NCBI GenBank assembly: GCA_025769875.1
Contig: JAGFNK010000466.1
Location: 1-40,726 of the forward strand
Source of the DNA: Russula earlei
Lineage: Eukaryota > Basidiomycota > Agaricomycetes > Russulales > Russulaceae
Direction of reading: 5' to 3'
Length of the DNA stretch: 40,726 nt
Shown here: one piece after another, positions 9,646 to 19,521 of the stretch
Layout: each line of letters opens with the position of its first letter
Position numbering within the stretch: position 1 is the stretch's first letter
Made by a program: the position numbers and the translations under genes
Notes under the pieces: model-generated
What the model saw: the letters and a program-made list of their open reading frames with translations, nothing else
The model's database searches: none
What the model was told of the DNA's origin: nothing

Positions 9646-10700
9646 TCAACAGGAGGAGGGGACGGTGTAGGAGGGACTGGGCGTTTGCTCGCGTTCCTCT
9701 TCCTCTGGCGCCTGTATAGGCTGCTCATCGTCCTCACTTTTAATTGTAGGGAATGGGTCGTCAACACCAGGAATGGTGTCTTCGACAGGTTGTTGCGGTA
9801 GTTCTTCACGCGGTTCATTAATCCGCGTGGTACCTTTAGTGCGCGCTTTGTCGCATTTGGGGTACAGGGTCTCATCGTACAGGGCGGTAGCATTTGTGTA
9901 AAGCATATTATTTGGAAGCCTCATGAAGAGTGAGGCTTTGATCCCCTCAGTGTGACCAAGGTAGATCATTAGCTCGCTTTTAGGCGAAAGCTTATTGACT
10001 CGTCGCTTTTCTGGTATGTGCACATATGCACCGCAACCAAATACTCTGAGGTGTGAGATATCAGGGACCTCGTTCTTTAGGACTTCGTAGGGTGTACGCC
10101 ATTGAAGGCGTCTGGCAGGTGTCCTATTGTAACAGTGTGTCCCATGATTCACTGCAAATTCCCACCAGGAGGGAGGTAGACAAGCTTCAAGGCGCATTGC
10201 CTGAGCTTTGTCCATTACAGTGCGCATAAAGCGCTCTGCGCGTCCATTCTGTTGTGGAGTGTATGGGGCACTTTGCAGGATTTTAATTCCTTCGTCCTTT
10301 AGGACGTTATCAAAGGCCTCGGACTTGTACTCTCCGCCAGCATCGGACATCCACTCTTTGATTCCTGCTTTGTATTGGTTCTTGACCATAGCAAGGAATT
10401 GTTTGACGGCCATTATGGTCGACTTTTTATTTTTTAAGAGTGTGATCCATGCATAGGAGGAATAATCGTCAATGAAACTGACGAAATATTCGTACTTATG
10501 ATACGACTTCACAGGGAAACTCTTAAGGTCCGAGTGAATATGCTCGAACGGTGCGGAAGCACGAGTTTCAGAAGGGGGGTGCGCAGATGCAGGCATTTTG
10601 CCTTGCGCGCAGCCAGGACATACCGGCTGTTCCTGAGGGATTTTCAGGTCTACAGGGAGACCCTTGGTATGTGTCTTTGCACTGTGTTACTGATATCCTT
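9646..10700 (-). pseudogene. Copia integrase with gag-pre-integrase zinc motif
   Basis: The frame containing PVCPGCAQGKM (zinc-binding pair) runs into a 316-aa open stretch starting at 10596. Catalytic residues of the DD35E triad are D23 (HSDLKS), D85 (MSDAGGEY) and E121 (PQQNGRAER), counted from that Met. The histidine part of the zinc motif (VIHRRLGHPSKDI) is in another frame at about 10700-10770, so a one-base shift lies near 10665 and another near 10770 at the gag end. The C-terminus is acidic and Pro-rich and passes by a further shift into the linker 9138-9893 (RRSQRLRKVPTRPGNVYGE), which precedes the reverse transcriptase. Confidence 0.88.
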
Positions 10701-12568
10701 AGATGGGTGTCCAAGGCGTCGGTGAATGACATCATAATCTACCGCGTAGATAAGAGAATGCGCTTGTGCGCTTTCAATTGAGGCGTCTAACCAATACGTG
10801 GTTTGACCCGGGAATAAGGGGTAAGAGGACAGGATTATACGTCCGTCCTCTTCGTAGGGAAATATGTCTATTATTCCCTAATGCATGCATCCCTTGTTGT
10901 AAAAACTCCCCCATAGATAATATCCGAGTGTTAATTTTCGGAATATAGAGAACAGGAGAAATGCACGTGACAACCGTTTTAGAGTTGACAGTGTGCCGAA
11001 GCAACACAGCGCCTTTGCCTTCCACATATATAGTGTTATCGGCAGTTTTAACAGGGGATCTTTCGTGCGGCAAAGCCGGCGTATACTCTATAAAGTCTTT
11101 TATTTCGAAGGTGAAGTGTGCTGATGCGCCAGAGTCAAGGAGCCATAAGGATCCCATTTTACTCAAGTCGTGCTTTCCTCTACATCTCGAACAATTTGTG
11201 TTGCATTCACTATGCAGGGAACTACTTCCTGCGCTAATTTGTACATTGTGCGATACAAGCGAACACTTATTAGACATATCTAGCCCGTTTAGGGGCTGGG
11301 GAGATGCTAAAAGGTTCTTTAGCGAGTGAAAAGAGAGAGGGAGGCGCACGCACGCTTCGTTATCTTCGGGGTCGCTGCCCCAATCAAGCGCTTCATCCGA
11401 CGGGGTCGGAGCATGCTCAGGGGTGGCAGCACCTTCTGGGATACCGTCATATATGTCGAATAAATCCAACATATTTGTTTGCGTGAAATCGCCATTGTCC
11501 TGGTCCATAGGCTCAGGGACGGGCGACGGGAGTTTGACTGCACTTGTCGAGGCAGCGGATTGAGTCGAGATCCGCTGCTCAAGGGTCTTGACTGTCTGTA
11601 TAGTGGGAGTTACCCCAAGATCATCAGCAAGATCAAGTGCTTTGTTTAAGGCCTTGTAAGGGCCGTGAGTGCGTTTGCGAGGGTCAGTCGCAGTCTGGAC
11701 GGTACGTTGTTGGATCCCCGAAGGACCCAGATGGGCGATAGTGGTATTGGTCGGGAGTGGGAGTGCGGCAACGTCCGCAATGTGGGAGTGTCCGGGACCA
11801 TGGCTTTGATCGGCCTTCTCCTTGCCTTTCCCTTTTCCTTTGCCGCCGCGCTTTCCGCGCTGGCGCTTGTCCTTATCTTCATCGCGCTTGGGCTTATTGC
11901 CCTGCTGCTGATTGGAGAAGGAAGGGTCACCATGCTTGCACTTGACAGCTGAAAGCTTCTGAGCGCTGTGCTTCTTTCCCGTTCCACGATTGATCTCAGT
12001 TTGATATTGAGAGACGATAGCCTCTCGGACGTCCTTAGCGTTAAGGTTGGCCACTTCATAATTCTGAGTAACAATGTGGACAAGCATTTCCCATTTCTGG
12101 GGAATGGCAGCAAGGATGATAAGCGCCTGCAGGGTGTCAGGGATGGGAAGGGAGGAAGCGGTAAGACGCTGGAATGCAGCGTGTATCCGATCTATTTGTG
12201 GGCCAGGATGCTGGCTCAGGTTAATGCGAATGGAGATGGCTTCTTTGAAGTCCTTATAGATCGTGGTGGTTGTCGCCGTGCCATAAAGGGTGTCTAGGCG
12301 ATTCCAGATGGTCTCAGCGTTATCCAAAGACGTAAGATCTTGTTGGATCGCGATGCTCGATCTAAGGACCATATGACCGACTGCCATATCATTTCCTTTG
12401 TTCCATTCTCTCAGGGCTGCAACTGCAGCAGCCTGGGCGGCAATGTCTTCAGCAAGAGGTGCCTGAGGAAGTCCAGGAAGGACTGGCATGTCAAATGTGC
12501 CATTGCAATAACCCCACAGTCCAACGGACATGAGGTAGGCTTTCATAGCCTTTGACCAAATACCGTAC

Positions 12569-13131
12569 TGTTAAGATCTGACAGATCTTAGTACCAACTC
12601 TTCTGGTGAAAGAGTTGCTTGATATAGTTCAAACACTAGACTTCGAACCCTTTGATATTATCTCAGGAAGATTGAATGTAGAAAAGAGAGGGGCCTCTTT
12701 CAGTTAGAGTCTGCACTATAACTTGTTTAGATCGTTTGACAAAATGGTCAATTTTGTGAAAAGTGTAAGTCGAGCGTAAGGCTCGACTTCTTGGTACCAC
12801 AGACTATTTATACGATATCTCGATAACTACTGATCCGTTTCATACGAAACTCGGGGTGTAAGTAGCTGAGAACCAGTAGTATCCAAATACAGAAGGCGCA
12901 ATTCAGAATGTTTGAAATGACTCACGCGTGAGTCATTCTTTCCTAGTATCAGTCAGCCAGTCAGTAAGCAATCACTAAGCAATCAGTAAGCAATCACTAA
13001 GCAATCAGTAAACGATCAGTCAGCCAATCAGTAAGCAATCACTGAGCCAGATTGATAAGCGGACACATGAGTAATCACAGACGAGTCAGCAGAAAACAGA
13101 TGACAGTTCGAGAATCAAGAGAATCTTAACA
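12569..13131 (-). mobile_element. Solo LTR (563 bp) nested in Copia gag
   Basis: TGTTAAGATC at 12569 and ATCTTAACA ending 13131 form inverted tips, flanked by the perfect duplication CGTAC (12564-12568 and 13132-13136). The orientation is taken as minus, from TATAAATA (12812-12805). Fifteen nt downstream of the TATA box is a perfect 9-bp stem-loop (12767-12789; loop GTAAG). A 22-nt perfect palindrome (12916-12937) joins two Gcn4/AP-1 boxes, TGACTCA and TGAGTCA. A run of degenerate AGTAAGCAATC units fills 12950-13060. Confidence 0.93.
12950..13060. repeat. Short tandem array AGTAAGCAATC / ACTAAGCAATC
   Basis: About eight degenerate 10-12-bp units inside the solo LTR. A related array (CAGTAAGCAATCAGTAAGTGAG) occurs at 16735-16810 in the sister LTR. 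There is no spacer structure, so it is not a CRISPR. Confidence 0.7.
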
Positions 13132-13342
13132 CGTACTTTGCACCATCAAGGATGGGGACAACAGGGGCAGAGGGTTGAGACGACGACATAGTAGCTGTTA
13201 GAAAAGGGCTTAGAGGTCGTCAGTAAGAGTTTTGTATTCAAACAAGCCGACATAGTCTCCCCATAGGGTAGACTAGCTCGCCGCAGCATGCAGGCTTCAG
13301 GGATGCTTCGCCATCGTTGCAGCCGATGAAGGCGCATGGCTT

Positions 13343-13357
13343 GCAGGGCCCATAACC
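13343..13357 (-). other. Copia primer-binding site for an initiator tRNA-Met fragment
   Basis: Directly inside the 5' LTR the minus strand reads GGTTATGGGCCCTGC. Its complement GCAGGGCCCATAACC is the anticodon arm of eukaryotic initiator tRNA-Met (CAU anticodon), not the tRNA 3' end. Drosophila copia is known to be primed by a 5' half of this tRNA, so half-tRNA priming is the natural reading. Confidence 0.75.
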
Positions 13358-13742
13358 TGTTGTGCAGCATAGAGCACAGCTAACAGGCCAAGCAACCCAC
13401 CTTAGAGGTTGTGCTAATGCTCAAGTGATATTGGGGTGTAGAGCGATATGTATACTCGTCTACATGTATGGTATTTATACCTCTATGACCCAGGGCTGTT
13501 CCTAAGTTCAAAAGAGGTGACTACAGGTGTCCACTATATCGCGCATTAAGTGACGCGTGATGTGGAAACGTTCTAGACACAGCATAAGGCTGTATCTTGT
13601 GATAGATAGCGTAGTATGCGTAACCCTATTGCCATAAGCGCATATACTAAAGTTCTGTCTAACATGTAACATCTATGAGCGGATCTTGAACCTTGTAAGA
13701 AGGTCTTCGCCTTCTTTGATCCGTTCGGGTTCCGGTTCAACA
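13358..13742 (-). repeat. Copia 5' LTR
   Basis: 385 bp, TGTTG...CAACA. It is collinear with 7329-7713 with no indel, and target duplication TTTTC follows at 13743-13747. Confidence 0.95.
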
Positions 13743-14097
13743 TTTTCCATCTGAATTGAGGTGGTGGTCACAGCTGCCTGTGCTGTGGAAGATGTGAAGG
13801 TGGCGATTGGCGATGGCGATGATGGAAGAGGCGAGGGCGATGGGAAACGGAGGCGATGGAGATGAGGGTGGTGGTGATGAGATGGTGGCTGCGTGGCGGT
13901 GGTGTTGTCTTGTGGCGGTGGCAGTGTGGTTGTCTCCATTGCAGGTGGTGGCAGCAGGCATGGACAAGGAGCGAAGGCATAGGTGGTGAGCCTGAGTTCG
14001 TAGATAGAGACGTAGGTGGCGAGGACTTGAGAAAGAGGATGCGTGGGGTGGCTTGCACGGGGGTGGGATCTGTCATCTTGTGGCAGTGGTGGCGGGG

Positions 14098-15417
14098 TCA
14101 TCTCCACTGCAGGTGTCGGCAGCAGATGTGGGTGAGAGTGCGTGAATGGATGGGGAGGCGATGTGGGAGGCGGTGTGTGGCATGCTGTTGGCATCGGCAA
14201 CTGCTTCTCCTGTGGCAGTGGCGTGGCAGCGGCTTCTGCTCCTGTTGTGGCATGTTGTGGCTAAGTTTGTGGCCGAGGCCTTCCTGGTCTTCTGGGGTGG
14301 TGCTGGTGGTGAGGGTTTGCGATGGTGCGGCGGTGCTGGTGTCGCGTGAAACTACTAAAGCAGCGGCTGAGACTGAGAAGACTGAGGCTGAGACTGAGAA
14401 GGCTGAGGCTGAGGGCAGGGTGGAGACGGTGGTGGCTGGTGATGCTGGTGCTATGACGGACTGGGCTGAACTGATGAGTATGGGCGAGGCTAAGACGGAG
14501 ACTGATGCGAAGTCGGCGGCTGGCACGACTGAGGCTACTGTGGCGACGGACGAGGCAACGGATGAGACTGAGGGCGATGAGATGACTGAGGGCACGGGAG
14601 CAGATGAGACGAAGGCGGGGGTGGCAGACGAGGCTGCGAGGGCTGAAGTGGCAGGCGGTGCTAAAACATCGGTGGGCGAGGTTGAGATGGTGGTTGTGCA
14701 TGGAGCTGAGACAGTGGCCATAGCAGGCGACACTGAGGGCGTGGGAGCTGGTTGGGCAAAGATGGGGATAGTGGCGATAGGCGATGTCATGGCTGAGGCT
14801 ATGGTGGCAGGGACAGATGAGGTGGTGACGATGGCGAATGCAGGCAATGCTGGGATGGCGAGGGCAGGTGGAGCCAAGGCGATGATGGCTGGCAAGTCGA
14901 GGATGGCGGCGGTGAATGAGGTGACAGGAATGGCGGATGAGGTGGGAACCGCAGGGATGATGGGCAAGGCAGGCAAGGTGGAGGCAATGGTGCACAATGT
15001 AGGGATGGAGGCTGGAGCGGGCATGGGCGCAGGGTATGTGTAGTCATCTTCATCATCATCTGCAGAGCAGAGTTGGCATTCCCGCTGAATGTCACAGGGA
15101 CACTGAGAGAATATCTTGACTAGTGTGTCGAATACTTCTTGGAAATTGACAAAGTGCGTCTGCTGTTTGTTCAGGCGCCAGGGGCCGAGACGTTGGGAGA
15201 CCATCTGGTGGTCATCTGGGTGGAGTCTGAGCCAGAATGACTTGTCGCAATCTTCGTAGCACAGGTGGCACGCATGGACAAGGGGACCGCAGATTGCCCT
15301 GAAACTCCAGTAGTATTCATCTATGTCTTCCTGGTCACACATGTGGAGTCTTGACGAAGAGGCAATAAGGTCCTCCAGATCCCACTTGAGCTTGAGGTAT
15401 TCTAACTGAGTCAGCAT
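14098..15417 (-). pseudogene. Gag-like fragment with long low-complexity tail
   Basis: The first ~110 residues (MLTQLEYLKLKWDLEDLIA, DEYYWSFRAICGPLVHACHL, SFWLRLHPDDHQMVSQRL, FQEVFDTLVKIFSQ) resemble gag-like proteins of basidiomycete retroelements, in which a DxxxYYRxF helix is followed by WxGxHPxDR and VFxxAxxIFS. The rest, about 300 residues, is Ala/Ser/Pro/Val/Thr repeat sequence. It encodes no recognisable domain and mirrors a purine-rich plus strand. The 5' end abuts R copy 2, so the gene is probably truncated. The tail runs toward the Copia insertion site; 13748-14097 continues the same low-complexity sequence. Confidence 0.45.
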
Positions 15418-15576
15418 GCTGACAGAGTGTGGCGCATGGTGAAGACAGATCGCAGGTCAATGCAGGCAGTGTGACTGGCTTGGCTGCGACTGTGGGTGTG
15501 GAGAGCCAAATGCAAGTTGGAAGGGAGCGGTGCGACTGATGCAGCTGAGACAGCAGGTGTGGTGGGAATGAGGGTA

Positions 15577-15992
15577 AAGGATGGTCAGAATGGAGAGGTG
15601 AGAGGGGCAATGAGTGGCTGGCCGTCACTCTGATCACACTGAAAACAATGTTGCACACCACAACACTTGAGTCAAAAACACTATGGGGCTGCCTCAAGAA
15701 AGCCCATGGGTACAACATGAGGGAAAAACAATGGATATAGATTATGATTTTGAGTTGTAATTCATCTAATACACATGTGGAGGTGGCTTGAGTCCAGCTC
15801 CACCAATTCTCACTCAAATCTCATGAAAACAATGGGGCTGCCTAGCCCTCATCCAGGCGATTCAGGGACAATAAATTTCATATGAATTAAAGCTGTTTTG
15901 AGGGAGATATTTATCCCGCATGTTTGAGGGGGTTTCTGCACTGATTTGGGTGGAATTCAAGCTCTGCCAAGTGTGCTGAAAATGGCAATAAA
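15577..15992 (-). repeat. R repeat, copy 2
   Basis: Inverted relative to copy 1 and sharing its extra inner segment (CCAGCCACTCATTGCCCC on the minus strand), which copies 3 and 4 lack. It ends GGCAATAA at 15992 against an LTR fragment. Confidence 0.75.
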
Positions 15993-16869
15993 GTGATGAC
16001 TTTGGTTAGAGTGTTTGACAAGATAGTTATCTTGGTGTAAAAGAGTAAGTCAAGTATGTTAGGATTCTTGTGTCTCCTCATTCTCATCTGCTTACCTATG
16101 CTCTGGTGACTCATTTGTGTTTACTCATCTCTGCTTAGTGATTTAGTTTACTGAGCATCTTAGGTGACTCACTGATAGGGCTGTATGGTCAGTGGGGAGA
16201 TGTGTACTGTAGGAGGTTCAAGTCCTGCAGAGTACAGCGGTTCTTGTAAGTTGGGATACTAGATACCTAGGAAGTGTATGTCATTGGGATATGACTGTGA
16301 TTACAATGCGTAGGGATCTCATAGTATAGGTATATGTAAAGTAGTAACTCTTTTCAAAACAAGAACCATTCATCTTGTTAAAACTCTCTGCACAGTCTAT
16401 AGGAGAACTCCGAGTAGAAGAGGCCCCTCTCTTCTCTTACATCTATTCTTCCTGAGATAATATCAAATGGATCGAAGTTTAGTGCTTGAACTAAATCAAG
16501 CAACTCTTCCACTAAGAGTCAGCGATAAGATCAATCTGATCTTAACAAAGCATAAGGCTTGACTCCTAGTACACCTGAGTATTTATACAATATCTTGGTA
16601 ATGGCTGATCCAATTTCTATGAAACCTAAGGTGCACATAACTGAGACCCAGTAGTATCCAAAAACGTAGAGCACAATTCAAGAGTATCAGAAATGACTCA
16701 CGCATGAGTCATCCTTTCCTAGTATCTATCAAACAGTAAGCAAATGAGTAAGCAATCAGTAAGTGAGTCAGTAAGCAATCAGTAAGTGAGTCAGTAAGCA
16801 ACAGTAAGCAGGAATGAGTAACCAAGCATAGGTAAGCAAGCAAACAGGAATGCAAGCTGAGTCCTAACA
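15993..16869 (-). mobile_element. Left-truncated LTR of the 12569 family, split by a sister LTR
   Basis: 15993-16056 matches the middle of the 12569 LTR (GTTTGACAAGATAG... GTAAGTCAAG). The match resumes at 16553 with TAAGGCTTGACTCC, TATTTATAC, CAGTAGTATCC and ATGACTCACGCATGAGTCAT, and ends GAGTCCTAACA at 16869. It carries four TGASTCA boxes and the TATA-hairpin pair. The left end is cut off by R copy 2. Confidence 0.8.
16057..16547 (+). mobile_element. Solo LTR (491 bp) inserted in reverse into a sister LTR
   Basis: The tips are TGTTAGGATT and AATCTGATCTTAACA. The right half (16410-16520: GAGGCCCCTCTCTT, CCTGAGATAATATCAAA, CAAGCAACTCTTCCAC) is the inverted counterpart of 12600-12705. Flanks are AAGTA (16052-16056) and AAGCA (16548-16552), a 5-bp duplication with one transition. 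The insertion point is within the stem-loop of the host LTR. Confidence 0.82.
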
Positions 16870-17093
16870 ACAGTGTTCTTTAATGACAGGTAAAACAAAT
16901 GTCCATGTAAGTGAATCAAGTCCCTTTCCATTCACTAGGTGCAGCCTCAGCATGCATGTGCATACAGGCAGGCACAACTTTGACACATCATACAGTCTGT
17001 GCACAAGTGCACAATGGTGGTAAGGATGAGAAATGATAACTAGGGGTAATGAGTCACAGTGACAATGAGAGGAATGGGGACATATAGAACATC
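16870..17093. other. Spacer right of the LTR
   Basis: No polypurine tract or tRNA-complementary site adjoins the LTR end at 16869. No ORF of note is seen. Confidence 0.4.
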
Positions 17094-17456
17094 TTAGTTG
17101 GGCTTGCAGTCAATGTAGATAATGTTCTGCTCAGCAGGGCCTTGAGGAGAGGCAATGGTCTGGAGGTGTGCACATTTATGTTGCTGGGATGAGCTTGATG
17201 CTGAGGTGGGAGCAGGGTCCACAGCCTCATGCAGCTGGTCAAGATCCTGCTGCACACCTTGGAGTTCCCTCAGCACATCATTTAACTCCTGGCAGAGAGT
17301 GGTGAGCTCTTTGAGAGCTTCATTGCACTCCTCTCTGAGGTGATCAATCTGTTGCTGGAAAGGCTGAGCCTCCATGTGGTCATGGGCTTCCCATGCATGG
17401 GCCATTGACCCATTGTCCTTGGGATTGTCAAGGTGGAGCTGCAAATAGAGCTGCAT
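17094..17456 (-). CDS. Coiled-coil protein fragment, 120 aa
   Basis: The ORF contains a heptad-rich stretch of about 55 residues (IDHLREECNEALKELTTLCQ ... DLDQLHEAVD), then a Ser-rich linker and a C-terminal EQNIIYIDCKPN. I do not recognise a family. Related fragments at 18969-19080 (C-terminus) and 20990-21180 (coiled coil) indicate a repeated, probably element-borne gene. This is the best preserved of the three. It may lack its N-terminus, since the frame opens only shortly before MQLYLQLHL. Confidence 0.4.
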   Translation of the reverse strand: MQLYLQLHLDNPKDNGSMAHAWEAHDHMEAQPFQQQIDHLREECNEALKELTTLCQELNDVLRELQGVQQDLDQLHEAVDPAPTSASSSSQQHKCAHLQTIASPQGPAEQNIIYIDCKPN

Positions 17457-17607
17457 GTTGCAGCATGTATAACAATGTCAGCCATGCATGATGATGTGAA
17501 GAGTCTGGTTGTGTTGGACGTGCAGCTGCTAAGTGCTGTGCAAATGGACAATCTGGACCGTATGTGTAAATAATTAGAATAATTTAGTTATCACATCATT
17601 TCCTCAG

Positions 17608-17765
17608 TCTTTTACACACAAGACTGAGGTCAGTACTACACATTCCTTTACACTCCTTTAAAGCTAATGCTGCACATAGCTATCATCCCTATAGGTTAGA
17701 TAACTAACCAATATAGTCTTTTACACACAAGACTGAGCTATCATCCCTATAGCTCCAACAGGTTG
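17608..17765 (-). repeat. Dispersed repeat (partner of 3640-3785) with internal duplication
   Basis: CTTTTACACACAAGACTGAG occurs twice (about 17609 and 17718), and CTATCATCCCTATAG also occurs twice. The outer copy matches 3640-3785 in inverse orientation. Confidence 0.6.
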
Positions 17766-17789
17766 TAAGTCCAACATAGTACTGGAGGG

Positions 17790-18960
17790 GGAGGACAACC
17801 AGTCTGTTTGGTTGTGACCATGTAGAAGAGCTGAGTGAAAGACAAGACAAAGAAAAAAGGGAATCACAGAATTACATAGTGCCTGCTTGACTCTCCGCCC
17901 ATTGAGAATATGCTTATTGAAATACAGTGGCCTTCTTTTTAGGAAATAGGTATGATCTGCATGCATGGAGGGAGAGAGGGAAGATGCAAGTGAGCAACTG
18001 TGGGAGAGAGAGAGGAGAGTGAGTCCAGGGAAGATCAAAGTGCCAGCATGAGGAGGTATGTATGTTCTTGTGGGGTCAACTAATATACCCGCCCCCCTTC
18101 ACATGTGCAATGCAACACATATGCACATATATGTAAAACAGATATTGATATCAGCAATGAGACATAAGTTTACAACATCCTGCTCATTAAGGTATGAAAT
18201 GGCAAGCAAATAAATAAATAACACAGGGTTGTGAGGCTGCAATTATATGGACCCAGGAGAAGGGGAGAACCAGGAAACATGAGACATCCACTTAGCCACA
18301 GCAATGACCACTACATACCACCCCAGCAGACTACCATCCTCAGAAGCCTGAGCACATTATGTCACTATTTAGCCAGTGACCACCTCTCAAACACAATGTA
18401 TACATGCTGTGAGATACAAATTCAGATTCCAAAATATGAATGATCACTGACTCATGGTGGAACAAAGGGTGGACTTGATTCATGAGCACAAGTTAAGTAT
18501 CTGTCCACTACATGGCCCATGCAAACTAGAGAACCATGGGCCATAAGTACCCTATCACCATGTGGCAATAATTTCCCCAATGATGGAGATATGTGCTTTC
18601 ATGCAAATTCTCCTGCCAAAATGCTGGATCTGGAATGCTCATGTATGTAAAGTGTTTTGTGAATCTGGTCAGGAATATTTGTTGTTCAGCCAGCCTGAGG
18701 CAGATCTATCATCCCAGTGGCATCATACACACTTTTGCCAGCCATGGTGCCAAGTGTGAGGAGTTCATATTGATGGCATGTATCAAGTTTGAAGTGTCAT
18801 ATCAGAGTAAATCTGTGAGGACTGTATCACGCAGAATAAACCATGGAACATATTGACGTTGTCATGAACAGCCTGCTATAGTACATGCTATATCATTTAT
18901 CAATCCTGTGAAGTCCTGGAGTCAGAGCAGTGATGAGTCATAGCAATATGTGGGAGTGGA
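17790..18960. other. No supported gene
   Basis: AT-rich sequence with short ORFs on both strands (longest about 105 codons at 17721-18038) and no recognisable protein. Two TGASTCA boxes (near 18449 and 18928) resemble those of the LTRs. Confidence 0.4.
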
Positions 18961-18968
18961 GGGGGGAC

Positions 18969-19080
18969 ACATGGTACATCCTGCTCAGATTTGCAGTCAA
19001 TGGCAATGACATCCTGCTCTGTGTGACATAGTGGGGTTGAGGAGTTTTGATGGGTGATGGTCACAAGGTGCAGGTATCAG
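18969..19080 (-). pseudogene. Second copy of the coiled-coil gene C-terminus
   Basis: The minus-strand peptide EQDVIAIDCKSEQD corresponds to EQNIIYIDCKPN at 17094. The DNA (TTTGCAGTCAATGGCAATGA) aligns with TTGCAGTCAATGTAGATAAT there. Only this end is alignable. Confidence 0.4.
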
Positions 19081-19521
19081 AACTCACTGTTGAACAATCC
19101 AGTACAAGAGTGAGATAGGAGCTTGGAGATGAGTCAACTGAGTTTAAGAACAAAGTTGGCAAAGAGTATGGTCCAAACAAGTAGCAAGTACCAGAGGGGA
19201 ACTGGTACTGGCTGTGAGAGGTGGTCATAGAAGGAGAGAGCCAGAGTGTACCAGACAGGGCAGTCACAAAGGAGTACCCTTGGTAATAGAGTGCCACAAA
19301 TCAAATAGACTGTCTGAAGACTGTCTGCTACTATATTGAGTGCTTATATACTACAAGGGAACTGCTAAATAGGGAACAAGTCATAACCTTATTATCAGGC
19401 AAAATTGACAGATGAGTAAGAAGTTGGAGTATGCTTACTGAGCATGCTCAGTCATGCTCAGTAAGCTGCTGAGTAAGAAGGCTCATATTGATGAGTAAGA
19501 GCCTTTAGTGTCCACATGTTC

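Larger units (their letters stand above)
10774..13189 (-). pseudogene. Copia gag-protease, split by a solo LTR
   Basis: The true start is ATG at 13189: MSSSQPSAPVVPILDGAKYG is encoded at 13189-13132, then interrupted by an LTR (13131-12569). It resumes GIWSKAMKAYLMSVGLWGYC, giving about 615 aa after removing the insert. LDGxKYxxWxxxMxAYL is the classic Copia gag start, and a UBN2-like gag domain follows (ETIWNRLDTLYG; LNAKDVREAIVSQYQ). A basic KGKGKGKEK stretch and an acidic linker come next. The protease signature WLLDSGASAHFTF appears near residue 495 counted from the second Met (12546). The cysteine cluster CNTNCSRCRGKHD is not a standard CCHC knuckle. The frame ends at 10774, out of phase with integrase. 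Confidence 0.9.
7329..13742 (-). mobile_element. Ty1/Copia LTR retrotransposon, decayed, full length (6414 bp)
   Basis: Two 385-bp LTRs begin TGTTG and end CAACA, and the element is flanked by the 5-bp duplication TTTTC (7324-7328 and 13743-13747). The order on the minus strand is 5' LTR, primer-binding site, gag-protease, integrase, reverse transcriptase, RNase H, polypurine tract, 3' LTR, which is the Copia order. The coding region has frameshifts and at least one in-frame TGA. Subtracting the nested solo LTR and one CGTAC leaves a 5846-bp original. Confidence 0.95.
6439..15992. mobile_element. Block 1: region bounded by inverted R repeats (3.1 kb before the Copia insertion)
   Basis: R copies at 6439-6862 (+) and 15577-15992 (-) face each other. 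Removing the Copia element and one target duplication leaves about 3135 bp. The outer tips are TTATTTGCTGTTTTCAGC (left) and, on the other strand, TTATTGCCATTTTCAGC (right). The interior keeps only a gag-like fragment, so if it is a transposon it is non-autonomous. No target duplication is evident just outside the tips, so two independently placed R repeats remain possible. Confidence 0.4.

Noticed and set aside
12950..13060. CRISPR-like or satellite array
   Set aside because: Units are 10-12 bp, contiguous and degenerate, with no spacers, and lie inside a solo LTR of a eukaryotic element.
13343..13357. tRNA gene fragment
   Set aside because: Only the anticodon arm matches, and it sits exactly at the LTR border, which is explained by a primer-binding site.
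13856..15043. 395-codon plus-strand ORF rich in Ala, Glu, Thr and Met
   Set aside because: It is produced by the purine-rich repeat tract opposite the gag-like minus ORF and has no recognisable domain.
16057..16869. A single 813-bp LTR with tips TGTTAGGA/TCCTAACA
   Set aside because: Comparison with the 12569 LTR shows the left part inverted and the right part direct, so two LTRs are nested. The flanks of 16057-16869 give no duplication, while 16057-16547 has AAGTA/AAGCA.
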